NCBI GenBank assembly: GCA_030549495.1
Contig: JAUIRK010000570.1
Span: 1,589,501 to 1,653,500, forward strand
Reading direction: 5' to 3'
DNA length: 64,000 nt
From: Nectonema munidae
Taxonomy: Eukaryota > Nematomorpha > Nectonematoida > Nectonematidae
Each line of letters starts with the position of its first letter. The stretch's first letter is position 1. This document shows positions 1-14,100 of this stretch, piece after piece. Under the pieces are notes generated by a model. It saw only the letters and a list, made by a program, of their open reading frames with translations, was not told the origin of the DNA and did no database searches. Position numbers and translations under genes: made by a program.

Positions 1-1040
1 AATATACTTTTTTTTTGTATATTTTGGCTTATAATACTTTCTACAATCATCTTGAGTATGAAATATTTATTAAAAAAAACAAAACGTATTATAAAATCTT
101 ATAAAAATTTGTATGAGAGAAGGAACCAAGTTGAAAACTAATTGAAAAGAGAACATGTGATCAAAACAAATAATTAAAAAAAATATGATCTTGACTAAAT
201 GGAAGATCTACCATGTTCTAATGAACTAGGAAGTGGTTTAATTATATAATATTAGGTGCTTCAAAAAACATTTTGACTGTGAAAAAAAAGTTCCTCTTTT
301 ACAAATGAAAAATATTTAAATCTATAGCTTATCATCTAGGATTACAATTAACATTTAGCTAATACGGGTAGGAAATCTGAAAATTTAGAATATATCAGAT
401 TTATCAAAAATGGCACAGATGCCAATATGTGAGAATTTAGTCACTATCAAGATATTTTTAATTTAAATTGAATTTGTCAATCTTTTTCCTTTTGCGTCAA
501 AGAAATAATTTTTTAGATAAAGAACGTGGACAACTTTTTGTAATTGAACAATGAACATCACGAATGATTCATCAGAAAAAAACCTTTGAAATGAGATTGG
601 TTGACAAATATTCAGGCCTGATAATAAAATACACGATACTGATAAAAAAGTCTAAGATCATCTAGAAGATTCTTTAATCAAAATGCTTTGAGAGAGGAAA
701 ATAGTAATTTTATCATTATAAATAAATTTTCGAACACACATTGAAGATTTCTAATCAAAAAAGAGCTACCAAGAAAGGATCATCATGGAATGAATAGCAA
801 AATTACATACTGTAAATTATAATATGACGTAGAGACTACAAGCCTATAACGAATTTGTAGCCAAAAAGATGAAGGTCCTATCGAGTTACATAAGTTACTG
901 ACAAATGAAACATTTTGAGTGAATTAAACACCTAAAGTTGGTTTATTAAATAAATTAAGAAAATAATTACCAGACAAATACTGCAAGTAGAAGTTATTTT
1001 TATGTTTATATATTTGACATTGATTTACAGGTTTAATCGA
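1..1040. other. AT-rich stretch, nothing recognised
   Basis: This lies downstream of the receptor gene's last exon. No open frame of note, no transposon signature and no structured RNA could be made out. Confidence 0.5.
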
Positions 1041-1044
1041 TTTT

Positions 1045-1665
1045 TTTGACAGGTTTTATTGATTTCATAAAAAATGACCATCACCATTAAATTCTACATA
1101 CTTAAAATGTATAAAAAACTTTTTATAAGAATAAAAATTTTTATTTTGACATGAGATGTCATATTTAAATTATTTTGTCAGGTTTGACTAATTTTTATAA
1201 AAAAAGAAAGAATATAACAAGTAAACACAGCCTACGTGAAAATGGGTATATGTGTGTAAAATGCTATACACGGTAAACTTCATCATCTCCCTATACTTTT
1301 TATTAAACGTAATTCTCTAATTCAAAAAACCGTGCCTGAACATTCTTTTTGGGATAAATCAATTTTTTGAGAGTTTTGATTGATTTTTATAAAAAAATGA
1401 ATACAACCACTGAATTACACATGCTTAAAAATTGGTATATGTGTGTAAAAAACTTTATATTATTACTTAGATAAAAAGTTTATTTTTAAGATGAGCTGTC
1501 ATATATAAATCAATGCTTTGATAATTTTAATTGATTTTTATAAAAAAAAAAATGAATATCAATGCTGAATTCAGCATGCTTGAAAATGGGTGTATATGTG
1601 TAAATAACATTATATAATTATTTGGATAAAAAGTTTTTTTTGAGATTAGATGTCATATGTATATA
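1045..1665. repeat. Degenerate tandem repeat, about 150-bp unit, 4 copies
   Basis: Four blocks begin with a GATTGATTTTTATAAAAAA-like stretch near 1051, 1181, 1371 and 1523, so the unit varies from about 130 to 190 bp. Later in each unit come CATGCTTGAAAATGGGTATA-like and GATGAGATGTCATAT-like segments. Copies 3 and 4 are the most alike. No transposase is linked to it. Confidence 0.7.
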
Positions 1666-2251
1666 TCATTATACGAATTAAAATAAAAAATGAATTTTTT
1701 CAATCGAAAATTTTTCAAAATTTTTTTTTGAAATCCTGAAGGCAAAATGAAAATTTTGAAAAATTTTTTTTTGATTTTTTGTTGCTTCGTCAAAATTTTA
1801 AAAGTAACTTCAAAAAGGTAAATTTTAAATACCAATTTTAAAACTAAAGATTTTCATACCAAAAGTTAAAGAATTTGCAAAATTATGAAAAGAGGTGATT
1901 TTTCGCGGTGAGGCTGTATAAGGTTAAATTGAAAAACAACAGTTCAAATGATATTCAGTGTTAGTTTCAGTTAAGAAATGAAAGATCAAAGATTTTTTTT
2001 TCATTATTTGATTTCGAATTGAAATATTCATATTACAAGTGATACAAATTTAGAATGTTGTTTTTCGAAAGACGATGAAACAGTCTTTTATGTTAATTGT
2101 GAAGTGTAATAAGAAGAACTTGGATAGAGGAGGCTGAGAAGTTTGCATGTGATGTATATGATTTTTTCATGATAAGATAAGTGAAAGAATGTACAGAATC
2201 GAAACATACATATATATATTTAATCATAAACATACAATAAACATATGCAAT

Positions 2252-2281
2252 ATACCGAAAAGATTTCTAACTTTTCGGTAT
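2252..2281. repeat. Perfect 11-bp hairpin
   Basis: ATACCGAAAAG and CTTTTCGGTAT are exact inverted copies around an 8-nt loop. The stretch 1666-3231 holds nothing else I can name. Confidence 0.5.
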
Positions 2282-3238
2282 TGAAAAAAAATAATTAACC
2301 AGATAAAAATAAAAATATATATTGGAAATTTGTAACTCTTTTGAGACTACTCGCTAAAAATTCAAATTTTTTTGAAACTGCTCTATCGAGTAGGAGCGAA
2401 CCGGCTGAATCCCACCACTGCCCCTGAGCTAAACAAACCATCAGATTTCAAAAAAGACAACATGTTTTTAAGGAAAGAAGAATATGGATATTTTGATTTT
2501 TTAATCATGATAACGAGATGTTTCAAATGTGATGAATCCCTAAAGAAATATATTCTCGTGGTGATAATCAATTAGACTGCTCTAAAAACGATACCCTTGA
2601 ACCATATCTGATGTAAATTCTTTTAGTAATATGTATGCATGCATATATTTCAGCAAAATAGAAGACTGATTTCATTCCATCTTGTCAATTAAAAGTGTTA
2701 AATACACACCTTCTTCACTCTACTTCAATTATTATCATTTTCACATGCATTTTATATGTAAACTGCCCGTTGTCCACTCTTCCTTTCTTCCACATTACTT
2801 TTTTTTGGATAATTGTTAGAAAACATAATCGCATTTTCATATTTAGCCTAAAATTAAATTCAAAAGGTTCAATACCGCGTATAAGTAGATTTGGAATTTT
2901 CAAAATATAGATAAATTTATATAAAGATTTTCATGCACAAGTAGAGATTTGGAAGTAAATAATAAGATGGAAGGCGGAGATTTGTTTAGATAATAATTGT
3001 AAAAAAAAGACATTTGCCCATTCATAAATTTCATGAGTCAATTAGTCAGTTTATTGGTTGGCTATATTATGACTTGTTAATTTGTAGATAGATATGCATG
3101 TTAACATGAAAGAAAATTTCAACATATTTACGATTAATTTCAACTCGACAACGTCTTATAAATGAAAGTCCATATTTAAACCAAATTATGGGCCCTAACT
3201 CCCAATTCTTTATAGAAACTAGAGCTCACCTAGAACTT

Positions 3239-3306
3239 CACCGCTACCTTACTCCAGTTTATTTGTAGATAGAGGAGTTTACTTGTTAGTTAGTGAACCT
3301 GCTAGA
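3239..3306. repeat. Repeat unit, first copy (about 70 bp)
   Basis: CACCGCTACCTTACTCCAGT through GTTAGTTAGTGAACCTG recurs at 4346-4412 with few differences. The sequence on the minus strand (GGTAGCGGTG) faintly recalls a tRNA-like A box, but no B box is evident. The 1.0 kb between the two copies shows no gene. Confidence 0.6.
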
Positions 3307-4345
3307 TAATTAGATAATTTTTAAATGTGAAGAAATTTTCTTAATAAACCATTTCTATTCTTCTGAAGTTTTGATTTCTATTAACGGTATTCGGATTATA
3401 TCCAAATTTGAAATTAAAGAAAAAGCATAATCCACAGATTTGACTCAGTAGAAGAAAAAGTTTAATTTCATACAGTAAACCTAAATCTAATTTGAGAGAG
3501 AAAATTAAATGCTTATAATGTAATTGGCATGCACATTAGCAAGAATGTCTTATACAAGATACATAGAAAAGAAAATGGCTTGATTAAGCTTGTTAACTCT
3601 GAGAGAGTGTGAAATGTATGCAAATCCAACATTCATTACAGTGTGCCTAATCTTAATGGATAAATCAATAAAAGTCATTATGGTTTAGCTTTAAATCAAA
3701 AAGATGAAACAGGAAAGTAAAATTTTAAAGGAGAGCATTGCATAAAATATAAACTTAAAATACAAGTCTGTATATCATTTATTTCAATAACAAATATGAA
3801 GAGTGAGTTTGACTAGACAACATTCTTTTTTGTTGTTGTAGTTTGCCTTTGAAAACTGGATGCTTCCTAAAGGGTATCTTGCTTGATTTTCGATCTAAGA
3901 TGGCTTTTATATTTCGAAGGTACAGAAAAAGCCTTTCAATACTTACTTGATTAATGAGTGATATAGCACTGATATTTAGGGAATATCTCTTGATATTGTC
4001 ATATTCAAGGGTACACTGCTAATAGCTAATTAATATAATATACGAATTTTTTGCTTCCATTTAAATTCAAGACGATATACGATTTTATCTAAAATCATGT
4101 TGTTTTCATTATGTTTCGGTATTTATTTAAACTGATTAGAAAAAGGATTTTATTGAATTTTTCGTGCCATAGTTATTTTATTACTGATCGGTCCAATTAG
4201 ATAGAGGGATGTATGCTTAAATTTAAAGTAGGGGCATGAGTAAAGTTGGTTAGATATACTTCTTGGGTTTGATTCAGCATCAGGCTTTCTTTTCCATAGC
4301 TCGACACAAGCGGTCGCCCTGGGGCTTGTCAATAAAAACACTCCA

Positions 4346-4412
4346 CCGCTACCTTATCCCAGTTTATTTGTAGATAGAGGAGTTTACTTGTTAGTTAGTG
4401 AAGCTGACAGAT
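4346..4412. repeat. Repeat unit, second copy (about 70 bp)
   Basis: Direct copy of 3239-3306 in the same orientation. The sequence just before it differs from that of the first copy, so the repeat, not a larger block, is shared. The minus-strand open frame across 4150-4341 is not recognised. Confidence 0.6.
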
Positions 4413-4518
4413 AGTTTGATAAGTGTTAGTAACTGTTATTTCCTTACAATGAGTTCTTTTATTTCATCATAAAATTTGTTAAGTGATGTATTCTTTTTCA
4501 ATAGAAAAATAAAAATAA

Positions 4519-4524
4519 TTTATT
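4519..4524 (-). other. Possible polyadenylation signal
   Basis: An AATAAA on the minus strand lies about 170 nt past the TGA at 4698, and another at 4458-4463. In such AT-rich DNA this motif is common by chance. Confidence 0.3.
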
Positions 4525-4697
4525 TTGATGGATATATTATGCGCATGTATATATGAATAAATGAGTATTTCTATATATATATATATATTCATTTATATAA
4601 CAAGAATTATTAATTGCTGATAAATGTAATTGTTTTTACAGTTTATGCACATTCTATCTCTATCTTGTAGACGGGTGCTCTCTCTCAAAGTAGCATT

Positions 4698-5193
4698 TCA
4701 GTCCTTCTGAACAAAAGAAAAAGTAATGGATGTTTTGGTTAACTTCATCCCACTCTTACTGGAAAGTTGAGGACTTAAGAGTGTCGTACTACTCGCAGGC
4801 AAAGATAACAAATCTGATTGGTCGATAGAAAGGCTGTCTAATTGTGATAACATGCTCGTGTCCTTTCGTTTTCCTTCTTTACCTTTCTCATCCTCTCCCA
4901 AATAAACTCCACCGAAATTTTGGAAGAAGAAACTTTTGCGATTGGAATTGGCATTTTCGTTGTCATTGTTGTTATGCTCATTGCTTGTAGTTTTGGTCTT
5001 CTCTTTGTCAAAGGTTGTGGTCGCTGTTTCCTTTGAGGTACTTGTGCTATTTTTCATTAATAAATTTTGCTTTTCTTTCTTATTTGAATTTTTCCATGAT
5101 TTGTCTTTTTTCATGGAACTGCGCTTTTGACTCCACCTCAATGGGGAAATCATTTTTTTCAAAAAGCTTCCATATTGCTTTTTCGTTTGAGAC
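4698..5193 (-). CDS. GABA-B-R2: Probable last exon: serine/lysine-rich tail, 164 codons
   Basis: After TTTTAAAGCAG a frame stays open to TGA at 4698. It is a hydrophilic, low-complexity stretch (KKEKQN, TSTSKETATTT, HNNNDNENANSN) then a more ordered region FFFQNFGGVYLGEDE and a Ser-rich end SQLDSLSIDQSDLLSLPASS. That composition is usual for a receptor's cytoplasmic C-terminus and the stretch is GC-richer than its surroundings. The open frame needs incoming phase 2, but the exon at 7774 as read hands on phase 0 or 1. In the phase-0 frame the first 37 codons (VSNEKAIWKLFEKND...) are also open, then stop. So either an exon is missing between them or a one-base error lies near the A runs. It could also belong to another gene. 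Confidence 0.55.
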
Positions 5194-8100
5194 CTGCTTT
5201 AAAAAGATGGATATAGGATAAAAAACAAGAAAAAGATTTAATCAATTAAAAAAAATGGCTTAGTTAAATAGCTTTTGCTTTTTTTTGGGAATTCTAGTTG
5301 AGAAAAATGTTTTTTATTTGAAAATGTCTTTTTTACTTTATTTTATTTATTATGGGTTGCATTGTGCGTTACAATTCAATATGTTATAGCTAATATTTAA
5401 AAAAATTTGATTTCACACTTTCAAAACATAGAATTCAAAAAATTATACTTTTTAACTTTGAATGATTTATTCTCCAATAAACTAAAAAATGCTAGAAATA
5501 TTCAATATTTGTGCACTGAATATTACGTTTATATACATTTAAATACAGTGATTACTAGATTTAGATTTTTTGATATAGATATCATTAAAAAAAAGACTTT
5601 TATGATAGGAAAAAAATTATTTGTTGTTTTTGTACGCAAATTTTCTTTGATGAACAGGATGCCTTTATAAACTTAGTTTGTCCTTCACAAAAAGATAGCA
5701 ACAAACTGCAGTATATTTATGAAATTTAATTTTTAAAACGTCAAATTCCAGATATTTTTTTAAATAGTCTTTTACTTAAATGTTTCGTAATGGGATAATT
5801 TCACATTTAAGTAAAACTTAATTTTACACTTATGCTTAAAAAATTCAAAACATATTTCTAATTTTAGAGATATTATTGTTGGAATTTTAAATGCTATGTG
5901 TCTCTATAGCGTCTAAAAGTTCAACATCTAATAGGATGGCACGAAAATAGAAATCACCCAAGAGAAGTTGCACAAAAAGAACTGCCTGAAAAAGTCCCGT
6001 TCTGGTTCCACTTTGATAAGAAAATAATCTTAGTACAATTGTTAAAAATATACTAAAAGATCTTCGTAGGAGTTCAACCTGCGTATATTTTCTAAAACGA
6101 GCGCTAATCTTAATTTCTTGATTTAAATGATCTAAATGGAGGCTTTGAGTTTTTATCTTCTTCATCCACACTCAATAGATTCAAGTTATATAAGATTAAC
6201 TACCAACGTAATACTCTTTACCAACTCTTGTAGCATTTGTTAAAATTTGATTTCCTTACAAAATAAATTACAAATAAATTTTTAACAAAAAATTTTTAAA
6301 CATTTATTAATCTTATTCATTCATACATATAAATTAAAATCCAATTACATTTTTTTTTATCCATTATTCTTTCTGATAAAGACTAACTAGTCAATTAGGA
6401 AATATGATTAAACGATACCCCACTAAGAATCTTCTAAAACATCAAAAACTTTTTGTGTAGTAAAAGTCTAAACAAGTCAATTTCTTTAGAAGTAAATTCA
6501 ATATTACGAAGAGTGATTTTTTAAACTTATATTAAAAATTGTGGCAATGTGTTAAAATGAGCGAAGCTTGAGAATAACAGAACAAAATATAAAACATAAG
6601 TGTCAATTAATATTGGCATTCATTTTCATAGATCGCATGAAGAAAATACAAATAGATAGAATCCATTGTATAATATGCGAGCACCCCCGTCGCTAGGCTC
6701 CAAATACAAGGGGGAGGGGCGAAAGTTCCAGTTGGGGGAGGGGAGGGGGGGCAAAATAAATCCCCGCAGGCTAAAGCTCCCTACCCTTTTTATTGACGGG
6801 CCTGTATGCGAATAAGATAGAAGTTTTGATTAAATGACAAATTAATTCTATAAATAAGGATGCTTGATTCAGTATTTAGTTTACAGGCAGTTAACCACGA
6901 GACATTTAAGTACAGAAATTGTGAAAATATAAAATTCTAGGATAAGAAGCTTAAATAAAAAAAAATAGAACTTTTTTAAAAATAATTTTAATCACTGAAA
7001 ATCTATTTTGTGGTGGAGAAGTTTTGAAAAATATCCGAGCGATTAAGTGTCGTCTTTTTTAAACTATCACAAAACGATTTAAAGGACCTTTTTTTTAATC
7101 TAGTTCCCTTAATTCGTAAGATTTTTGATATTAACTAGCAAAAATGTTGAGTATTACAGTACATGCTTATATCAATTATATGGAATATATAATTTAATAG
7201 AACAAAACTTCTGAGTGCTACAGACTTGATAACGCTAATTTCATTTCGGCAAATAATTTGAGCCTGGCACAGATATTATAGGTCTAAACGCCATTATCAT
7301 AACACTAATTTTTTAGAAAAGAATTCAAGCCAACTAATGGATAATTAATAATAATTAGTTAAGAGTTAACTTATAGTTAACGTAATAAATTCACGTTAAC
7401 TCAACAGATAATGATGTTTACAAACAAATATCTGATATGATTAGCAATTGTACAGGTACATATCGCTTATTTTTACATTTTTGATTCATCGATAAATCTA
7501 ATGATTTATGATCATTTTTTAACATATTAGTTTGTGATAAGTTCTTAATTCTTTTCTATGAATAGAATTTCAAAGAAAAGGCGTTTGAGTAACACCCTGA
7601 AATATCTGTTTCAATTTCGAAAATTTAAAAGCAATTCTATAAAACAAATGGACTAGAATTTTATAAATATAAAAAAATTATTCTTTCTTTTAATTTCACA
7701 AGTTATCATTTTTTAAGTAAAAGCTTTTTATATCAATTTTAATCTCGTATTGTATCTTGGTATTGAAACTTACGATCCAACGAATGTGATGTTTCTGAAA
7801 GGTTTTCACATCTATCCATCTGAATAGCATTTTCATTCTGAATGTCCTCCCATACCCATCTATTTTTACTATTTATTTAACTTTGCTTGCAAGGACTCAT
7901 GAAAATGGAGATGTTGATATAAAGTTACGTTCTTTAAGCTATACGTTAATACAATCTTTCACTTTATTTTATTTCCTTTTTCCGCGCTTAAATTAGTACT
8001 TAAACTTCCATTTTTTCGTCTTAGCTATGAAAACATCAAATACTGAATTTGAAGCATTTCTAAGTGCAAAAACCGATGAACAATAAAAATGGAACACGCT

Positions 8101-11100
8101 TGACCTCGTTACTTATTATTTTTCCAATTTTCACAATTGAGTTTTGTAGCTTGATGAATAACTTTTTTTCTAATTTTGGGAATATACTTGAAAAAACAAA
8201 ATACCTATTTTTATAATTTTTATCAGAATTTTTAGAATTCATTACAACAATTTTCTTCCAAATTTATTGGACTTGTTCCACCCGTTGAGTGCTTAGGTAT
8301 TCATCTCAATTCTGACATATTCTAAGATGAGAAGTAATAAAGAGTGAAAAATTAAGTTTTTCATACTTAATTAAATTACCCTCAAAGTTGTATAAAAATA
8401 TAACACAGCAAAATGCCTAATGTAAATTCAAATTCAGACTTATCTGGCCAACTTTATTTAGTATTGCTTAAAATTTTTTATGCTTGTTTGAAAACATGGT
8501 GGATCTAGAATAAATTTACTTCTGGAGATTTTATACCATTTTTTAAAAGAGATTTTTTTGCATATTTTATATACGAAAGAAGTGTGAATGAACGCTGGCT
8601 CATCTAGAGAACGGTTGTCCATGATTTTTTTGACGCAGGGTACACTCATAAAAAATTTTTGACTTTGCAGCGCACTTTCTTTTTTACTAATTTAGTAAAA
8701 TTATTTATTATAAAACCAATCAGATAGCGATTAAAGAGAAATTAATTATAGATTGGAAATATATATAATACTTTAATATAAAACATCAACATATATCAAA
8801 AATATGCTAAAAAATATGTTAAGATAAGCGTATTTTGAATAACCTATGTAAATTGGAGTTCATGGCTCGCAGTAGACTACGATCGTGGCTTGCTTTATTT
8901 TACTCGATTTCAAAAGATACAAAATTCCAAAATGTTTCTAAAGAGCCCGAGAGCCGCATTTGACAATACTGAGGACCACAATTTGCCCACGTGGCCCAAA
9001 TTAGAAAACACTGAGTATTATATTTATTATAAGACTGGTATTATGAGAGTATTATATTAACAAAAAATAGAGTAATATTAACTCAAATCACCTTACGGTT
9101 CTGAAATATCATTATTCTCTCAAATTTGATTGAACTATGCATTTATGTCTTCAAAATTGGAAGAGGGGGAATGGATGGAATCATCCTATCTTACCATAAT
9201 CAACCTTCAGCCGTCCATCATAATCAGCCACTGGGTTGAAGATTGATGAGGAAATGTTGTTTACAAGATTGGAATATCACAGAATAGAGACGACATGAAT
9301 GGGAAAACATTTTCAGGCGCATACTTGACGCGTTTTTTACAATATCTAAAATCAACCCTCAACGAGCTTACTTTTTCCACAAATCTTTGAATCCAGTTCT
9401 TATATGAATCATGACGTAAATTGGCCCGCCCCTTTTCAACTCACCAAAGTTAATGTCTTTAAAATTGAGAAATATATGATACTAATAACCTTGTTTTTGA
9501 AAGAAGAAAAATGCATTGTTGGTTAAAAATGAAGTGATTTTTAAGATTCCAAATTTCTAAGATGAAAAGAAAGTTCAAAATTTCTTCTTGTATAGTCTGG
9601 ATCTTCCCTGCGAATTATTCCTGAAATACAAAAGTTTCTTTCACTAGTGGAGGAACTTGAAAAAGGAATGTTTAGATGTTTTATAGGGATTGGTGTAAGC
9701 AATGAAGACATATATATATAAGCAAGCTTCCCAAAATCAAGGCCTCCATATTTTGTTCTTCAGTAATTTTGCAGCGCATAAACTTTTCAAGTTCTCTGCG
9801 ATGATTTATCTCTCGATTTATCAAAATTTTAACTTTTCATTTAGCATATTATCACGTTAAAATAAGAAACACAGGCAAAAGTATACATTAAATAATAAAA
9901 AAGTCGTGAAAGCTTAATAGAAAACCCAGATTATTTTAGTGATAGAGGGAATCAAAAAATTTGAAGCTATAAAATAATTTTTGCAAAAAATGTTACTTGC
10001 TCTGATTCGACTTGTCTAAGCTTCCTTTTTCAATAATTTCAAACTTTTGGTGATAATTTCTGGACGAAGACTGCTCACTTTCGTTTGAGTATGAAGGAAG
10101 ATTATTCATGTTTACTTCTTAAAGTCGAAAAAATAAAAGTGAGAAAGCTTCGCCGCTTCTGTCTTTTTATGAAAAATGCAGGGTAATCAAAAAATGTGCA
10201 AATCTTACGCCTTTTCAAGAGATAGATAGAGCGCACAGTCAATATTAATAATTTAAAGCGTTAGGAGAATCTATAAAATGCGTCAACTAAAACAGAGATA
10301 CAAAAAAGTGTGAAGCGAAAGAGATTTATTCAAATGATAATAATGGTGACAATGGCATTAATCTCACACTCAGCTGAGTATATTAATAAAATCGAGTGTG
10401 CTAAGTCCTTTTGCAGCGAGAAAATTAAAAAAGTAATGCACTTTTGATATGACAAAGATGATTCCTTTTCTATCATTAAAACCGTTTAACCTTTCAGGCA
10501 TAATGCAACATCGGTCACATATGGAATATGAAGAGTTTTTTAAGTTACCTTCCCTGTATATCAAGCTTAGCTGGGGGAAAATTTTAGGGAAATTCTCGAG
10601 GATAAAAAATACATAAATAATAATTACGTTTTAAAGCCAAATTAACTATTTTTATAAGAGAAGGAACATAAAAGCCTACGTTCCATCATCTAATCTTCCA
10701 GGATGTGGAGATGTCAACTATAAAGATTGAAAATTTATTTGAGATGGGACGATGCTAAAATTTTGTACGATTCCCAAAAAATGCCTATTCCTATTTAGAT
10801 TCCTCTTGATCTAAGAAATTTTATCAATATATGAATGTTTCGGTTTGGGCAAATCAGATTTAGGGCATTTGGTGCTCACTCAACAGTACGCAAGCAACAA
10901 ATGTTACATTTTATAGAGATTTTTTTAGTCCGGTCATTCGAACAGCTAGCTAAAGCAGATTTTATATTAGATCTAACTCTTATATCGGGGTCATATGTTT
11001 ATCTTACAAGAAAACACAAGTCCATTGCCAATTTTTCACTACTTGAGTTTTATCATCTCTTTAATTCTTCATAATATACCTTAAACTGGTCTCTCTGCTA

Positions 11101-14100
11101 AATACAATTGATTGAATTTTTATAGACGCATAGGCAGCACCGAATATTTGAAATAAAAGTGGAAAGAATTCGTATACATCAGGGTTGTTCAATATTTTTT
11201 ACATCCTGGCCCAAAATTAAATTGAAATTAACTCTAGGCCTTAAAAAATTTATTTAACGGCAAACCCATACAATAAATAAAAATAAAAGAAGCACACTGG
11301 TTTCCTTTTTTGAAATCGATATCAAAATATATTGAAATAAAAGTATTATTTGTGAGATATGTATTGTTGTTTTCCTTGAATTCAAAAACTTTTAACTTTT
11401 GAAGTCTGATGAAAAGTAATCGCGTCTAAATCATTTTTCTCAAGGGTCAAAATGAGCCCTGGGTCCAGGGTTATAGAAGCCCGATATACAGTGAAACATC
11501 GAATATCCGAACCCCAATTATCCGAACAACTGAAGTGCCTACCTAAAGAAAGAAAGAAAGAAAGAAAAAAACGTAAGGTTCTACATTTTAGTTGATCAAT
11601 TATGCTTTTATTGCGATTTTAATTTTATAAATGGCCTTTCTAAAAGCTCTGAACGTTATGGGCTTTCGATTTAAAATGACATTTTAATTTAGATTAGATC
11701 TAAAATTATCTAGTTATCTAAGTAGTTTTTTTTATCAGTGAGCTTTTTACGCCTTGCTTACGTTGCTTCTGATGCGTTTAAGATTCATTGATAAACGAAT
11801 AACAGGAAAATATACGTCTAAATGATGTTTAATGTACAAAATGCTGGTACTCCTAGAATCAATATTTTAATGCGTATTTTGACCAAGGATAATAATGATA
11901 ATGATGATGATGATGATTATGGTGATGATGATGATGTTAATGATGATGAATGTGATGATGATGATAAAAATAGGAAATGTCCTAAAAATACCAAAGAAAC
12001 TATAATTTTTTGATCAAAAAAGTTTGCAGAACTTTAAGAAAATCGCCAGATCAATTTCAAAATTTTGTGATTGAAGAAAATAATGACGAACAATTGAAAC
12101 TAATTCTTGATGTTAAAACAAGTTGGAATAGATTGCTGTACATGTTGAAACATTTTGTTTTTGAAAATGTGTGTTAAATAAATTTTTTAGTGAAAGTTCT
12201 AAAGAGAATCGAAATTACATTAAGAGTTTGTCGTTACGAAAAAACAAACTTATAATTTCATTGAAAATCAATTCAAAGAACGGGAAGATTAATTTAGCAG
12301 AAATATATTTGAAATTGTTCAAAATACACATTTTAGAAGTCGAAATAATAAGGTAGATTCAATTTCTTAATAACTTAAAATATGAGTTGAAAACTGAAAA
12401 TATATGTTTTGCAGAAAATTTACATCAAAGACTTTTTTTCTTCTCAAATTGAAAACAAAAAAACTCAAAACTCTCCAAAATATTTAACGGCAATTAAGTA
12501 TCCTAATAAAGATTTGTTGAAACAATTTTACTTTGAAGCTGAAAAACTAAAAACACCAAGTCATAAAAATAAAGCTTCAGACAATTTTCAAAGTGATTTT
12601 AGGATATATATATATATATGAAGCAACAGGAAGAGGTACTGAAATCCTTGGAAAACTTTTTTGGCCTTAATGAATCAGGAAGATCTTTTTCGATAGCTTC
12701 AATGTTTCTTTCAAAAAAAGAACAAAGCTTTCTTGCAAAAGTTTGAATGCTCAAACATTTTTAAAAAGTTATTTTATGAATAAAGATAAATAAAATTTGT
12801 ATTTTGTTTGATAATAAAATGTAAGAAATTTTTCAATTTTGTATTAAAATTTTTTTTAAATAACTAAAAATTCCCGTTTTCCCGGTTTTTATTCAATATT
12901 TTATGGAATTGAAACCGGTTCTTCAAACTCGGTCCTCGTTTTAAGACTAATACATAGATTCATTACGAGTTTTCACTAACCCTCGATTAAATAGAGGCAA
13001 AGAAGCACTTACCAGCAATGCTGTTGTCTTTGTTATTGCTTTCGGCAGTGACGTTTGCAAAGTCTTGATTATGAGGCTCCATCTTCAGCAAAAATAGTAT
13101 TTCCTTTATTTGTCGGATTGCCTTAAACGAAAACTCATTAGATCACAAAGTTTGCAAAACATCAACTCCATGTCAGATTCATTTATTCACTATGAACCCG
13201 AAAAAAGTGTATCACTAACCCCCGTTTTTATGCTCAACAAAATGGTGATAAATTTTTCCAAAAGTTTTTAATCTTTTTGATAACTATACACGCGAACAAG
13301 AAATGTTTTCTGCAATATTAAAAATATTATGCTTATGTGATAAGTAATGTTAATGTTGTTTTTTTTACTACATCAAAATGTGATGTTTGGGTGTATTTTG
13401 GGTAATTTGTACAGATACAAATACTCTTAGTCAACTTCATTACTGCTTTATCTAAAGCAAAAAACTTTAAATACTATTTAAAGTATTTTAATATATAAAT
13501 ATAATATATATATATATATATAAAATAAGAAGTAACGAAAAGCATGCAAAACAATTATACTTTGATTGATAACTATAAGTAACCAATAATCTTACTAAGA
13601 AAGGAACTCAATAAATAACTGGTTAATTTAATAACTAACAAAGTAACTTTTCAAAAAAAAACTAAGTGGCAAAGTAATTAGACAAGAAAGTGAGCAATTA
13701 TAATTTTAAAGCTAATAAAGTAGGTAATTAAAAATAAAAGTTAAGACTTTTGATATATTTTATGAAATTACCGTGAGATAATTAATTATCCCGCCAATGA
13801 TTTTAATTCTTCGATTTTAGCGAAATATATTTGGTGTTTGTTCTAACACAGTGATTTCCAACCTTTTTTATTCCTAGGACCCTATACACCAAGATATTTA
13901 TTATTCGGACCCCCTCACGATAAAACTTGCATTCTACCAAAGTTACGAAGAAAGTTGCATTCATTATTGCCAGTTAAACTTCTTTCACAATAACAGATAA
14001 AATAATTAGCAGAAAATTTAACAGTATCTATCAAATTTTAACCTCTTGATCAAAGTTATCTATAATCATTAAAAAAGAGACCTCCTTTACCAGATAAAGA

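Noticed and set aside
4936-5221. Plus-strand frames opposite the last exon
   Set aside because: Leucine/phenylalanine/serine-rich shadows of the Lys/Glu/Ser-rich minus-strand frame.
5887-6171. Minus-strand open frame of 94 codons
   Set aside because: No family resemblance, poor splice context, and leucine-rich composition that AT-rich DNA often gives by chance.
11888-11965. Poly-Asp coding run as part of a real acidic protein
   Set aside because: It is a GAT microsatellite within a broken hAT copy.
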